Source of the DNA: Alteromonas macleodii
GTDB taxonomy: Bacteria; Pseudomonadota; Gammaproteobacteria; Enterobacterales; Alteromonadaceae
DNA length: 64,000 nt
Reading direction: 5' to 3'
Assembly (NCBI RefSeq): GCF_903772925.1
Contig: NZ_LR812090.1
Span: 406,593-470,592, forward strand
How positions within the stretch are numbered: the first letter of the stretch is position 1; each line of letters starts with the position of its first letter. The notes under the pieces are model-generated. The model saw only the letters and a list, made by a program, of their open reading frames with translations, had not been told where the DNA came from and did not search any database. Made by a program: the position numbers and the translations under genes. Positions 9,851 to 19,446 of the stretch are shown in pieces.

Positions 9851-11071
9851 TTAGTAACTATCTTCATTCTTCACCAATGGAAGGGTAAAGATATCCGTGC
9901 TTTTAAGTGCCTCAAGTGCACCCGCAGGGTATTTTTGTTCAGCGAAAAGTGGTTTAACTTCTTTAATGTCGACAAGCTTTAACTGATGCAACATGCGTAT
10001 TTGCGTATACGCGCGCGCTTGATGGAGTATTTTGCTCAACGTCTTGGTCTGTGTTGGCTGTTTATCAGCACAAGCACGCATTGGCTGTGCAATTGGCAGA
10101 CGGGTAAAGTGCATCCACTCTAAAATGTCTGCGCTAATTGCATCAGCAAACTCTTGCTGTAAGGCAATAAGGTGATTTGCTGATGGCGCAATTCTTAGTA
10201 AAGCTTCGTGACGCTTTTGTTCTTTATCTTTTTGACACTCTTGCAGTAGATGCAGCTGAATTTTATCAAACAGTTTAAAGTAAAGCCGCGTGACAGCGCA
10301 GCGCCCTAAATTACTTACCATTGCCAACACGTAAGCTTGGTTTTTATTAAGGTCGCTTAATGAAGCAAGGCGCTTAGCGGTGAGCGCAACGCCCGTAGAG
10401 TAATGCGTTAGTTTTTGTTTTATCAGCGGGTAAGGATCGGTAATTTGGGGCATCGCACGCTTTAATATCAGCGACGGGATTAGCGTACGTAAGTTTTCGA
10501 TACCTAAAAAGCTTAAAGCGGTACGTAAGGTTTCAACAACAATAATACGCCCTCGCGAGTCTTTTCGCCTAAATCGGGGCGTATTTACTACTACGATAAG
10601 TTCGTCGTAAAGCCATGGCATAGTGGCTACTATAGGCTCTAGCTTTGACACTGAGCATGCTTTTACAGATAAGGCATCTAATAGCTCACCAATGTTTTCA
10701 GGCAAGTTAAGCACTTTCTGAACGAGTTCATCGGTATAGCTAAGTTGTTCAGTAAGTTCACCAAGCAAAATCTCGTGAAGGTGGTGGCTAACCGACTCTA
10801 AATAAGAGGCTTCTGTTTTTTCCTGTAGGCGTTTGTTTTCAATTGCGACTTTTTCAACGTGAAGTAGAAGCCTGCGTGCGTCGCCCTGTTCAGACTGTTC
10901 GAAGCTGACTTGGCCCACCTTGCGCTTTCCTAGCATTTCAAGCACGCGCTCGGGTGAGATGATCATATTTTCAAATCGATCATCTATCGTCGGCGGTGTG
11001 GTTGCCCCCATAGTCATATCAAAAGCACTCCTGCTCATAACTTTTTGGTGAACGGCGATATTATCGTACAT
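9851..11071 (-). CDS. HDOD domain-containing signalling protein
   Basis: A 406-residue cytosolic protein. After an N-terminal region of about 100 residues with a helical E/K-rich segment comes an HDOD domain (about residues 115-330): a degenerate HD-type fold found in signalling proteins and usually lacking metal-dependent phosphohydrolase residues. Supporting segments are VETLRTALSFLGIENLRTLIPSLILKRAMP and KLTHYSTGVALTAKRLASLSDLNKNQAYVLAMVSNLGRCAV. No receiver or GGDEF domain is attached. It is monocistronic, with 238 bp before pabA and 529 bp after. Target pathway unknown; HDOD proteins elsewhere affect c-di-GMP signalling or stress responses, but nothing here identifies the role. Confidence 0.8.
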   Translation of the reverse strand: MYDNIAVHQKVMSRSAFDMTMGATTPPTIDDRFENMIISPERVLEMLGKRKVGQVSFEQSEQGDARRLLLHVEKVAIENKRLQEKTEASYLESVSHHLHEILLGELTEQLSYTDELVQKVLNLPENIGELLDALSVKACSVSKLEPIVATMPWLYDELIVVVNTPRFRRKDSRGRIIVVETLRTALSFLGIENLRTLIPSLILKRAMPQITDPYPLIKQKLTHYSTGVALTAKRLASLSDLNKNQAYVLAMVSNLGRCAVTRLYFKLFDKIQLHLLQECQKDKEQKRHEALLRIAPSANHLIALQQEFADAISADILEWMHFTRLPIAQPMRACADKQPTQTKTLSKILHQARAYTQIRMLHQLKLVDIKEVKPLFAEQKYPAGALEALKSTDIFTLPLVKNEDSY

Positions 11072-11125
11072 TAAGGGCCTTTATAACTTTAGCTGCGGTA
11101 ATGATGAAGATGTAGCCACCACTTA

Positions 11126-11193
11126 AAAGCTCAGTTAGCACCCTGCAATGATTGATATCGCTTATGTAGTTTTCAACATAAAGCTCAGTTAGC
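11126..11193. repeat. 14-bp direct repeat, 54 bp apart
   Basis: AAAGCTCAGTTAGC is present at 11126-11139 and at 11180-11193, in the region between the HDOD gene and pabA. Possible duplicated regulatory element; no known motif recognised. Confidence 0.5.
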
Positions 11194-11309
11194 GCTTGGC
11201 TAAACTTGATTATGAAAAGTTAAACGAAAAATCAGTGAATTGCGAATTTTAACGGCCTTCAAGCGCAACCTTTTACATTATGTACGGTATCGGCAATACG
11301 CCTGTAGAC

Positions 11310-11894
11310 TTAAACCTTTTTGTGATGAAGAAAAGCTTCAAGCACGCTGTGACCGTGTTCGGTAAGTAATGATTCAGGGTGATACTGAACACCCCATATA
11401 GGGTAGCGATTATGGGAAACGGCCATAATTTCTTTTGTACCCAACGCTGTCTCACACCAAGCATCGACGCGTAGTGATGGAGGTAAAGATTCAGGGTTTA
11501 ATACTAATGAATGGTAGCGGGTTACGTTAAAGGTGTTTGGTAGCCCTTCAAATAGCCCTGTATTGTAATGGGACAATGCTGAAACTTTACCGTGTTTAAT
11601 TTCTTGGGCACCTACCACTTCTGCACCAAAGACTTGACCTATGGCTTGATGACCTAAGCAAACGCCCATTATGGGAATTTCACCGGCAAAATGCTCTATC
11701 GCAGACAAACTGATACCCGCTTCGTTAGGCGTGCAAGGGCCTGGCGAGATAACAAGCTGTGAAGGCGCTATGCGCGCAATGTCGTCAATACTGAGAGCGT
11801 TGTTTCGCACTACTTCAACGTCAGCTCCAAGCTCTGTGAAATAGCGAGCAAGGTTATGAGTGAACGAATCGAAGTTATCAATTAACAGCAACAC
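11310..11894 (-). CDS. pabA: Anthranilate / aminodeoxychorismate synthase glutamine amidotransferase subunit
   Basis: A class-I glutamine amidotransferase that supplies ammonia to PabB (folate) or TrpE (tryptophan). The triad elements are visible: nucleophile Cys in GVCLGHQAIG and His/Glu in GVQYHPESLLTEHG; the N-terminal LLLIDNFDSFTHNLARYF block is typical. The start is placed at GTG 11894 (194 residues, E. coli PabA is 187), because AAGGA lies 11 bases upstream. A longer GTG at 11939 lies inside an inverted repeat and has no Shine-Dalgarno. The gene follows trpS by 93 bp on the same strand. No trpE/pabB partner is adjacent, so assignment to PabA or amphibolic TrpG cannot be settled from this window. 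Confidence 0.9.
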   Translation of the reverse strand: MLLLIDNFDSFTHNLARYFTELGADVEVVRNNALSIDDIARIAPSQLVISPGPCTPNEAGISLSAIEHFAGEIPIMGVCLGHQAIGQVFGAEVVGAQEIKHGKVSALSHYNTGLFEGLPNTFNVTRYHSLVLNPESLPPSLRVDAWCETALGTKEIMAVSHNRYPIWGVQYHPESLLTEHGHSVLEAFLHHKKV

Positions 11895-11937
11895 AGCAGT
11901 GCTAGTCCTTGGTATTTCTGAAATGTGTGGGTTAGAC

Positions 11938-11966
11938 ACATGAAGCGCTCTATGAACGCTTCATGT
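11938..11966. other. 10-bp-stem hairpin between trpS and pabA
   Basis: ACATGAAGCG (11938-11947) pairs perfectly with CGCTTCATGT (11957-11966). CTTTT follows on the + strand and no T-run on the transcribed minus strand, so it is more likely a partial terminator or mRNA processing stem between trpS and pabA. Confidence 0.6.
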
Positions 11967-11987
11967 CTTTTAGTTGCAGTATTTAAG

Positions 11988-12995
11988 TTACGGCTTTGGA
12001 ATAAAACCCACTGCTTTATAAACTTTGGCTAGAGTCTCTGCTGCGCGTGCTGAAGCTTTCTCTGCACCCTGGCGCATAACGTCGTCTAAGTAGGCTCTGT
12101 CTGCGCGGATTTCAGCATAGCGGGTTTGGATAGGCTCTAGTAAAGATACCACTGCATCTGCAACATCACCTTTTAAGTGGCCGTACATTTTATCTGTATA
12201 TTCAGGCTCAAGCTCTTTTACTGTTTTACCCGTTGCTAATGAAAGCAGGGTAAGTAGGTTAGATACACCTGGTTTCTCGGCTGGATTGAAGTAAATATTG
12301 GCTTGTTCGTCAGAGTCGGTTACCGCGCGTTTAATCTTCTTAGCTAGCTTCTTAGGATCTTCTAACAGACCAATGAAGTTATTGGGGTTGTTATCTGACT
12401 TAGACATTTTCTTTTCTGGTTCTTGCAGGCTCATGATACGGGCACCGAACTCTGGAATATAAGGGTCAGGTAAACGGAATACATCGCCATATAGATTATT
12501 CACGCGGGTAGCAATGTCGCGTGTTAACTCAAGGTGTTGCTTTTGATCTTCACCCACAGGTACTTTGTCCGCTTGATAAAGCAAAATATCTGCTGCTTGA
12601 AGCACAGGGTAGCTATACAAGCCCACGTTTATGTTGTTCTCGTTTTTCGCAGACTTATCTTTAAACTGCGTCATGCGGTTTAGCTCGCCCATTTGAGCAT
12701 AGCAATTCAATACCCACGACAGTTGCGCATGCTCAGGCACATGTGATTGCAAAAATAGCGTGCTCTTTTGCGGGTCGATACCGCAAGCTAGATAAAGAGA
12801 AAGGCCGTCAAGACAGGCTTCGGCAAGCTGCTTTGGATCTTGTCTTACGGTGATCGCATGTAAATCGACAATCATGTATAAGCAGTCGTGATCGTCTTGC
12901 ATGGAAACCCACTGTTTAAGTGCACCCATATAGTTACCAAGGGTAAGTTGTCCTGAAGGCTGGCAGCCACTTAATACAACGGGTTTGTTACTCAT
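11988..12995 (-). CDS. trpS: Tryptophanyl-tRNA synthetase
   Basis: TrpRS charges tRNA-Trp with tryptophan in the cytosol. The 335-residue protein carries the class-I signatures: a HIGH-like motif in [16 protein letters not shown] and the KMSKS loop [10 protein letters not shown], with conserved [15 protein letters not shown] between. Length matches the bacterial short TrpRS. The start [15 protein letters not shown] has AGG about 9 bases upstream. It follows rpe by 37 bp on the same strand. In E. coli, rpe and trpS are separated by gph; here gph is absent from that position. Confidence 0.97.
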   Translation of the reverse strand: MSNKPVVLSGCQPSGQLTLGNYMGALKQWVSMQDDHDCLYMIVDLHAITVRQDPKQLAEACLDGLSLYLACGIDPQKSTLFLQSHVPEHAQLSWVLNCYAQMGELNRMTQFKDKSAKNENNINVGLYSYPVLQAADILLYQADKVPVGEDQKQHLELTRDIATRVNNLYGDVFRLPDPYIPEFGARIMSLQEPEKKMSKSDNNPNNFIGLLEDPKKLAKKIKRAVTDSDEQANIYFNPAEKPGVSNLLTLLSLATGKTVKELEPEYTDKMYGHLKGDVADAVVSLLEPIQTRYAEIRADRAYLDDVMRQGAEKASARAAETLAKVYKAVGFIPKP

Positions 12996-13032
12996 TTCTA
13001 TTTACCTGTAATACGTTAAATTCTGTTAAAAA

Positions 13033-13710
13033 CTAAGCTTTAGATAGCGATGAAAGTTCATCGCGCATTTGCGCAATCACATCGCTGTAATCGGGTTGAG
13101 AAAAAATGGCCGAACCAGCCACAAACATATCTGCACCAGCTTCTGCTATTGCGCGAATGTTATCGACTTTTACGCCACCGTCAATTTCAATTCGAATATC
13201 ATAGCCGCTTTCAAGTACACGCTGCTTCACCGCACGTACTTTATCTAGGGTGCTGGGGATAAACTTTTGGCCGCCAAAGCCAGGATTCACCGACATTATA
13301 AGAATATGGTGTAGTTTATCCATAACATGATCTAAGTAGTGTAGCGGCGTGGCTGGATTAAATACCAAGCCGGGTTTGCAGCCTGCATCAATAATAAGCT
13401 GAAGAGACCGGTCTATGTGTTCAGACGCTTCTGGGTGAAAGCTGATGTAGCTTGCCCCCGCGTTGGCGAATTTCTCAATAAGGTCATCTACTGGCTTTAC
13501 CATAAGGTGAACATCAATCGGCGCGGTTATGCCGTATTTTCTCAATGCTTCGCAAATCATTGGCCCAAACGTAAGGTTTGGCACATAGTGGTTGTCCATC
13601 ACATCGAAATGCACCACATCGGCGCCTGCGTCTAATACTATTTCTACGTCTTCACCAAGTCGAGCAAAGTCGGCAGAGAGTATTGATGGGGCAATTAAAA
13701 AGGGTTTCAT
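13033..13710 (-). CDS. rpe: Ribulose-phosphate 3-epimerase
   Basis: Rpe interconverts ribulose 5-phosphate and xylulose 5-phosphate in the pentose phosphate pathway. The 225-residue TIM-barrel protein is the same length as E. coli Rpe. Family motifs seen: [36 protein letters not shown] (metal/catalytic Asp), [23 protein letters not shown] and [12 protein letters not shown] (second catalytic Asp). It precedes trpS by 37 bp. Confidence 0.97.
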   Translation of the reverse strand: MKPFLIAPSILSADFARLGEDVEIVLDAGADVVHFDVMDNHYVPNLTFGPMICEALRKYGITAPIDVHLMVKPVDDLIEKFANAGASYISFHPEASEHIDRSLQLIIDAGCKPGLVFNPATPLHYLDHVMDKLHHILIMSVNPGFGGQKFIPSTLDKVRAVKQRVLESGYDIRIEIDGGVKVDNIRAIAEAGADMFVAGSAIFSQPDYSDVIAQMRDELSSLSKA

Positions 13711-14108
13711 TGCGTGTCCTTCAAGTCAAAAACAACAAGGTGCGTTGCCACTTACGGTATAAGGTAGCGAAAGTTTACCCAAAACCATGCTTCTTTACTA
13801 TGTAAAGGGCACATCAAGGTTGATTTGGCATAAATTTAAGACAGACAACCGTAAAGCGTGCTGCTGCCCAATTTTGGTGAGGCTGCGTTTTATTGGTGCA
13901 TTTTTAAACTGCGCTTCAACTGAATAAATTACAGGAGTATTAAGTGATGTATTTATAAGTTGTTTTTTATCAGTATGTTACGAATAAATTAGCAAGCATT
14001 TTCAATGAACCATAAATGGGCATCAACTTTGCGTTACCCAGTCCAAAAAAGAAAACACAGACAGAAAAAACGAATTACAACAAGTTTGAATTTGACTGGA
14101 GAACACAC
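13711..14108. other. 398-bp intergenic region between divergent rpe and an outer-membrane protein gene
   Basis: Carries the promoters of the two divergent genes. A GGAGTATTAAGTGATG sequence near 13933 opens only a three-codon frame. No structured RNA or clear operator was recognised. Confidence 0.5.
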
Positions 14109-14837
14109 ATGAAAACATCTACAAAAAGAACCCTACTTGCCGCTGCTATTTCTTCAGCGTGTCTACTAACTGCAATGCCGAGCTATGCCGAAGGCGAATT
14201 TACTGCCAATGCAAGTGCTACCAGCAACTACATTTGGCGTGGTCTAACACAGACAACTAACGAAGCTGCCGTACAGGGCGGTATCGACTATGCACACGAA
14301 AGTGGTTTCTATGCAGGTACGTGGGCGTCTAACGTGAATTACGGTGCAGGTGATGAATATTCATACGAGCACGATATGTATTTTGGTTTTGCTGGCGAGT
14401 CTGACGGCATTGCGTATGATTTCGGTTACCTTTACTACAACTACGATGATGAGGCGAACTTCGACTTCGCAGAAGTATATGGCTCAGTAGGCATGGGGGG
14501 CTTTAGCCTTACTGTTTACTTATTAGCTCACACTGAGGCCGATGAGGGCGAAGGGCAGGACTTTGGTTTCGCTCAAGCATCATACACATCACTTGATTAC
14601 AGCACCGAAATTTTAAACGGTACTGAACTTGGTTTTCACGTAGGTTATCACGAAGGTGACTTTGCTGAAGCGTTCAATGGCGTTGAAGGTTATGTAGACT
14701 ACGGTGTTTCAATTGCAAAAGACGGATTTAGTTTTGCAATTACAGGCACTGACCTTGATGATATGGGCGGTGACGACGAATATGATAACGATGCAGTTAA
14801 ATTTACTGTAGCTTATTCAGTAGACTTCGAGCTTTAA
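14109..14837 (+). CDS. Outer-membrane beta-barrel-like protein, TIGR02001 (Gcw_chp) family
   Basis: A 242-residue exported protein with a Sec signal peptide (MKTSTKRTLLAAAISSACLLTAMPSYA, cleavage after about residue 27). The mature part begins with NASATSNYIWRGLTQT, typical of the TIGR02001/Gcw_chp family of proteobacterial putative outer-membrane proteins, and is rich in alternating aromatic, acidic and glycine residues. The start at 14109 is preferred because GGAG lies 8 bases upstream and the signal peptide follows directly; a frame open from 14016 adds a non-signal, charged segment. It is monocistronic and closed by a strong terminator. Function unproven; in other proteobacteria relatives occur near ammonium/nitrogen genes, which are not seen here. 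Confidence 0.85.
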   Translation: MKTSTKRTLLAAAISSACLLTAMPSYAEGEFTANASATSNYIWRGLTQTTNEAAVQGGIDYAHESGFYAGTWASNVNYGAGDEYSYEHDMYFGFAGESDGIAYDFGYLYYNYDDEANFDFAEVYGSVGMGGFSLTVYLLAHTEADEGEGQDFGFAQASYTSLDYSTEILNGTELGFHVGYHEGDFAEAFNGVEGYVDYGVSIAKDGFSFAITGTDLDDMGGDDEYDNDAVKFTVAYSVDFEL

Positions 14838-14889
14838 TTTTTCAAAAAGAGTCCGATGGATCGACCTCTTTATTAAAACGTTGAGTAGT

Positions 14890-14919
14890 AAAAGCCTAAT
14901 GTAATTGCATTAGGCTTTT
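14890..14919 (+). terminator. Intrinsic terminator after the TIGR02001-family gene
   Basis: AAAAGCCTAATG and CATTAGGCTTTT form a perfect 12-bp stem with a 6-nt loop, ending in a T-run. It closes the gene ending at 14837. Confidence 0.88.
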
Positions 14920-15010
14920 CATTTTAAACAGCACGCATTTTTAACTTGTTCGTTACCTGCTTTTGATTATAATGAGATTAAATTTTAAACGAGTGTAAGG
15001 GGTGTTCAGG

Positions 15011-15319
15011 ATGAAAGTTCTTCCTTTTTTTGCGATTTGTGGAGCCGTTGCCCTAGTTAGCGTGGCCGTTACAAACCCGCCAAGCTCACGCTCGTCTGTT
15101 TGTGAATTTCAGCCTGTTACCGAGTTTAATCCAAAACTTCCTGCAAGCCACATTCAAAACCAATGCGCCCGTCATCAAGAGGGAGTAGAAGAGGTTAGCT
15201 GGCTGTCATGGATAGCAGGAAAGTCACCGTCCTTCCAGTTTCACTTTTTAGATTTACTAGAGTTGCTACACAGCGACGATGGTAATCGCGATTTCACCTC
15301 ACCCTCAAACGATTCTTAA
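15011..15319 (+). CDS. Small hypothetical protein with N-terminal hydrophobic segment
   Basis: A 102-residue protein not recognised. ATG 15011 has AAGGGG about 9 bases upstream; an upstream GTG at 15002 abuts that site and is rejected. Residues 4-20 (LPFFAICGAVALVSVAV) form a signal peptide or signal anchor; the rest is polar, with cysteines near residues 31 and 54 and no known domain. It lies 9 bp upstream of a DUF2970 membrane protein gene on the same strand, so the two are probably translated from one message. Possible periplasmic or inner-membrane-anchored partner of the DUF2970 protein (inference only). Confidence 0.65.
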   Translation: MKVLPFFAICGAVALVSVAVTNPPSSRSSVCEFQPVTEFNPKLPASHIQNQCARHQEGVEEVSWLSWIAGKSPSFQFHFLDLLELLHSDDGNRDFTSPSNDS

Positions 15320-15328
15320 GGGGATATT

Positions 15329-15526
15329 ATGCAATCTGGTACTGGTTTCTGGTCAGTTCTAGGTAGTGTAGTGGCAAGTTTGTTCGGTGTTCAAAGCCAC
15401 AAAAACTATGAACGCGACTTTACCAAAGGTACCTTTATCAGCTTTGCTGTTATCGGTGTCGTATTAGTCGTGATATTCGTCGTTTCACTTTTTATGTTTG
15501 TAAAGTGGTATACAGGCTACGGATAA
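15329..15526 (+). CDS. DUF2970 family small inner-membrane protein
   Basis: A 65-residue protein. The N-terminal half (FWSVLGSVVASLFGVQSHKNYERDF) matches the DUF2970 pattern, followed by one transmembrane helix (about residues 36-58, SFAVIGVVLVVIFVVSLFMFV). AAGGGG lies about 8 bases upstream of ATG 15329. It follows the 102-residue gene by 9 bp and is convergent with dam. Function of DUF2970 is unknown. Confidence 0.82.
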   Translation: MQSGTGFWSVLGSVVASLFGVQSHKNYERDFTKGTFISFAVIGVVLVVIFVVSLFMFVKWYTGYG

Positions 15527-15598
15527 TAGCCCTTCACACTTAGCAAAAGCGCTTCATCGCTTCACATAGGTGTTTTCTAACCTTACACCTCGCAATAA

Positions 15599-16483
15599 TT
15601 AATCAGAAGAAGGGCGCTGAGCTGTTTTTTTCTTGCGTGTTTTTCGTTTCACAACGACTTTAGCGGGAGGGAAATAAGCCAATATCTCATCTACTGGCTG
15701 TCGCTTCGCGCCATTTTGACTAATCGAGCGTTTAACTGACAGCATGCTAAAGTCTGCACCTTGATATAAAGCACGGGTTAGCGGTAAATCGTGGTTTGAT
15801 ATCAGCACAGGTATACCACGCTTTTTAGAAGCGCGGGTGGCCAGTTCTGCTAGCTTTTCTTGTGACTCTTGCCCAAAACTTCGCGCCGCATAACTGGTGA
15901 AAGCTGCTGTCTTGCTAATAGGTGCGTAGGGTGGGTCGCAATAAATAACATTGCCTCGCCTAGCTCTTGAAAAAACCTTCTCAAACGGTAGGCAAGTAAA
16001 GGTAGCCTTTTGTGATTTTTCAGAAAAAACAAACATTTCGTCTTCTGGAAAGTAAGGCTTTTTGTACCGGCCAAAAGGCACATTAAAGCGACCTTGAAGG
16101 CTATATCGACACAAACCGTTATAGCCGTGGCGGTTCAAATAGAGAAAAAGAATGGCGCGATAGTATTCGTCTTGCGTGCCGTTGAACTCTTCACGTAGGT
16201 CATAATACATCTTCTCTTCATTACGGCTCCCGTCAAAAAATGAGCGCGCATCGTTAATAAGCGCGTCGGGTTGGGCTTTTAAGAAGTTGTATAAGTTAAT
16301 GAGGTCAGGGTTGATATCATTAAGCAGGTAGCGTTTGTATTGCGTATTCAGAAATACAGATCCGGCACCAACAAACGGTTCTATAAGTTTGTTAGCTTGC
16401 GGTAATCTGGCCTGAATGTGCTCAACCAAGCTGTATTTGCCACCGGCCCACTTTAAAAAGGCACGGTTCTTTTTCTGCATCAT
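15599..16483 (-). CDS. dam: DNA adenine methylase (GATC-specific)
   Basis: Dam methylates N6 of adenine in GATC and directs mismatch repair and replication timing. The 294-residue protein has the AdoMet-binding FLKWAGGKYSLVEHI and IEPFVGAGSVFLN (FxGxG) motifs and catalytic DPPY at residues 183-186 (CDPPYAP). It is longer than E. coli Dam (278) owing to a basic C-terminal tail (about 272-294, rich in K and R), possibly a DNA-binding extension. Two adjacent ATGs (16483, 16480) are possible starts, neither with a strong Shine-Dalgarno. It lies 227 bp downstream of damX in the conserved aroK-aroB-damX-dam order. Confidence 0.96.
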   Translation of the reverse strand: MMQKKNRAFLKWAGGKYSLVEHIQARLPQANKLIEPFVGAGSVFLNTQYKRYLLNDINPDLINLYNFLKAQPDALINDARSFFDGSRNEEKMYYDLREEFNGTQDEYYRAILFLYLNRHGYNGLCRYSLQGRFNVPFGRYKKPYFPEDEMFVFSEKSQKATFTCLPFEKVFSRARRGNVIYCDPPYAPISKTAAFTSYAARSFGQESQEKLAELATRASKKRGIPVLISNHDLPLTRALYQGADFSMLSVKRSISQNGAKRQPVDEILAYFPPAKVVVKRKTRKKKTAQRPSSD

Positions 16484-16710
16484 GCTTAAACGTTACTACC
16501 TAGACGGAATGAAGACGGTGGTTTTTCCTTGCGCCGCCGTTCCAAGGGAAAGGGTCGTCTTTATACTTTTATGCTGATCAGTATCAGATATCACCACGCT
16601 AAAGGTAGATTGTAACTTTCATCAGTAAAACGGACAACCAACAAGTGTCGCAAGAGTGGAATTTAGCTAAATAATCAGAACTAACTAGGCGCTTTTGACT
16701 TCGAATCGGC

Positions 16711-18228
16711 TTAATTTTGCGCTCTGTCTATTTCAGCTAGGATCTGACTCCCCCGCTTTATAAACGCATTTTGTCTGCCAGGGTATTCAGGTAACGCTGC
16801 GCGAGTTTGCTGTGCTTGCGATAGTGAGGAGTAAACTTCTCGAAAAACAACCACAAACCAATCGCCACCGTAGCGTTCAGTTTTATAAATGCGGGTTTGG
16901 TCTACAAGATTGTTTTCTCGCAAGAACGCATTGAGCACCGATTCGCTTTTCATCGCTAGCATCTGAATGGCGTAATCGTTAGCGCTAATCCACTGGTTTG
17001 CCTGCAGTGATGTTTGGTTTACATTATCGTTGCTGAGCGCCGTATCAGTGTTTTGCGGGTTCGTTAGTGCTGTTTGTGTATTCTCTGCAGCCGTTTGCCC
17101 ATTACTTTCACCTCGACTAGTCTCGACAGAGGAAGAGTTACTGCTTTGCGCCCTTGAAGTAATATTACTATTACCGCCTTCTGTTTCAGACAAAGAGCCT
17201 GCATCAGGTAATGATGATACTGCGCTTTCCCAGTCGGTAATTAGCGAGTCATTCTCTGCTATTTCATTTTCCAATGGTTTATCAAGGGTTGATTGACCGG
17301 TTAGCTCAGGAGTTACACTTGGAGCCGAGACAATTTCCACATTACCGGTTTGTGCGCCTACGTCATTTTGCGTTTCAGCAGCTGTGACTTCTCTGTTTTT
17401 TTCCTCGTCGGCATTAAGCCTTTCGTCACCATTGCCGTCAGCAATTAGCTTGTTATAGGCTGAACCCGGTTCAACCTGAGTTTGATTAGATTCAAGAGTT
17501 TGCTGGCTAATAGGAGAGAAAATTGATGCGAGCTTTTCACCGTACTGCCAATAGATAAGGCCAGAGAATGTGGCCAGAAACACCAGAGCTACACCAGCAT
17601 AAAACCATTTTGTTTTTAGCGGGTTAGTGAATGTCTTAGTATTTTCACGTTGTCTATTTTCTAAATGAGCCTGAAACGCTTCTCTTCGGGAAGCTATCAT
17701 TTTATCGAGGTCTGACTCGTAATTAGGCTGCTCACTAATCACAGACTGGCTGCTAATAATAAGCGGAGTTTCAGTATTTTTAGCAGGAAGCCATTGTTTA
17801 GCGCGCTCGGCCCACGCGTTATTTGCAAATAAAAGCACGTTTAAATGCTGTTTGTTTCCAGCAAATCGACTTTGTAAGACCAAATCCCACAGCTCTTGTA
17901 ACAGTGCATCAGGAAGGTAATGGGCTTGGGTGATAGCGATTAGAATTGGGCCTTCGTGGCTATTTAAATCAGAAAGTAACTCATTAAGGGGGCGAACAAA
18001 GCTTCCCACTACTTGTCCGAGTAGCTGGCGACAAAGCTGTCTACGGTAGTCAGAAGGCTCCATATTATCTTGCGCGGTCAAATACGCAATTTCGGTATCG
18101 TCGTGCTGTTGAAAGACAAAGGCTTCAAGGGTTTTTTGTTGTTGAGCAATAGACTCACCGCTGACGAAGATCAGCTGAGAGGAGTAATTAACCAGATATT
18201 CCAAACGTTCATGCAGTTCACTTTGCAT
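16711..18228 (-). CDS. damX: DamX-like SPOR-domain cell-division protein
   Basis: A 505-residue bitopic inner-membrane protein. An N-terminal AAA-like cytoplasmic region (about 1-165) lacks a proper Walker A (VSGESIAQQQKT), so ATP hydrolysis is doubtful. One transmembrane helix spans about 209-228. A long acidic, Ser/Thr/Asn-rich linker (about 235-410) leads to a C-terminal SPOR domain (about 415-500: YAIQMLAMKSESVLNAFLREN, then YGGDWFVVVFREVYSSLSQAQ). SPOR domains bind denuded septal peptidoglycan, so the protein probably localises to the divisome. Its position between aroB and dam matches E. coli damX. Confidence 0.88.
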   Translation of the reverse strand: MQSELHERLEYLVNYSSQLIFVSGESIAQQQKTLEAFVFQQHDDTEIAYLTAQDNMEPSDYRRQLCRQLLGQVVGSFVRPLNELLSDLNSHEGPILIAITQAHYLPDALLQELWDLVLQSRFAGNKQHLNVLLFANNAWAERAKQWLPAKNTETPLIISSQSVISEQPNYESDLDKMIASRREAFQAHLENRQRENTKTFTNPLKTKWFYAGVALVFLATFSGLIYWQYGEKLASIFSPISQQTLESNQTQVEPGSAYNKLIADGNGDERLNADEEKNREVTAAETQNDVGAQTGNVEIVSAPSVTPELTGQSTLDKPLENEIAENDSLITDWESAVSSLPDAGSLSETEGGNSNITSRAQSSNSSSVETSRGESNGQTAAENTQTALTNPQNTDTALSNDNVNQTSLQANQWISANDYAIQMLAMKSESVLNAFLRENNLVDQTRIYKTERYGGDWFVVVFREVYSSLSQAQQTRAALPEYPGRQNAFIKRGSQILAEIDRAQN

Positions 18229-18348
18229 GGGAGTTTGCCCTTATTCACCGTTGCTTTAAAACTAGTCTAGCAACGCACCTTGTTATTACTTCCCAAGTCT
18301 CGGGAATAATGAAAGGGCACGCTGCCAGTTTGTCGCGAACGCGATTGA

Positions 18349-19416
18349 CTAAGAGAGAATGTCAGTAAGGATGGCGTCGGTGACGTCTTTAGTAACAACC
18401 GCTTTGCCAATACCTTGAGGAAGTACAAATCGAATACTGCCGGCTTCCACTTTCTTATCGCGTTTCATGTGCTTAACATAGTCGTCTTTCGTCATGCTAC
18501 TAGGCCCTGCAATAGGCAGTGCAAAAGCTTCAAATAGCGCTGTCACGCGTCGTGTTTCTGACGCTTCAAACCATGTTAATGCTTCAGCAGCTTTACAAGC
18601 AATTATAGTACCAGCGGCTACCGCTTCGCCGTGTAGCCAATTGCCATAACCTTGTTCAGCTTCAATAGCATGACCAAACGTGTGGCCTAAGTTAAGAATG
18701 GCGCGTAAGCCACCTTCCCGTTCGTCTTTCGCAACCACATCTGCTTTTATTTCGCAGCAGCGAGAAATGGCGTAGGTAAGGATTTCAGTATCAAGAGACG
18801 TAAGTGCATCTACGTTATCTTCAAGCCACGTAAAAAACGGTGCATCGTAAATAATGCCGTATTTAATAACCTCTGCCATACCAGCAGCAAATTCTCTTGG
18901 CGGTAGTGTTGCCAGCGAGTCAGTATCGATAGCAACATAAACAGGTTGGTAAAAAGCACCAATCATGTTTTTACCTAGAGGGTGGTTTACTGCGGTTTTC
19001 CCGCCTACCGATGAGTCTACCTGAGAAAGCAGGGTAGTAGGGACTTGAATAAAAGGCACACCGCGTTGGTAAGTTGCTGCAACAAAGCCTGTGAGGTCAC
19101 CTATCACACCACCGCCAAGGGCAATAAGTGTTGTGTCTCTTGCCGCATTTAGTTCGAGAAGGCGAGTCATGACTACTTCGAATTGTTCTAAATTCTTGTA
19201 CTGCTCGCCATCTGGCAAAATAATGGTTTCAACTTGAACGTCACCGCACGCTGCTTTAGCGGTTTCTAAGTAAAGCGGGGCAACGGTCTCATTTGTTACG
19301 ATAACCGCCAGCGGGCCTTTTATGTAGGCACTAAAAAGGCCGGGTTGCGAAAGCAGCCCAGCCTCTATCTGTATAGGATAGCTACGTTCTCCAAGTTCCA
19401 CAGTTAAGGTTGACAT
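18349..19416 (-). CDS. aroB: 3-dehydroquinate synthase
   Basis: AroB converts DAHP to 3-dehydroquinate, the second shikimate-pathway step, using NAD+ and a divalent metal. The 355-residue protein shows [52 protein letters not shown] and the metal-ligand region [20 protein letters not shown] lies 9 bases upstream of ATG 19416, the best Shine-Dalgarno in this operon. It starts 30 bp after aroK and is followed by damX at 120 bp, the conserved order. Confidence 0.97.
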   Translation of the reverse strand: MSTLTVELGERSYPIQIEAGLLSQPGLFSAYIKGPLAVIVTNETVAPLYLETAKAACGDVQVETIILPDGEQYKNLEQFEVVMTRLLELNAARDTTLIALGGGVIGDLTGFVAATYQRGVPFIQVPTTLLSQVDSSVGGKTAVNHPLGKNMIGAFYQPVYVAIDTDSLATLPPREFAAGMAEVIKYGIIYDAPFFTWLEDNVDALTSLDTEILTYAISRCCEIKADVVAKDEREGGLRAILNLGHTFGHAIEAEQGYGNWLHGEAVAAGTIIACKAAEALTWFEASETRRVTALFEAFALPIAGPSSMTKDDYVKHMKRDKKVEAGSIRFVLPQGIGKAVVTKDVTDAILTDILS

Positions 19417-19446
19417 TGGCGTAGCACCTCCTATTACATATTTAAT

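Noticed and set aside
11895..11939. GTG 11939 as start of pabA
   Set aside because: Lies within an inverted repeat without a Shine-Dalgarno; the extra 15 residues are outside the family domain.
13711..14108. Possible sigma-54 promoter before the TIGR02001-family gene
   Set aside because: TTGGCA- and TTGGTGC-like segments lack a GC at the required 10-bp distance.
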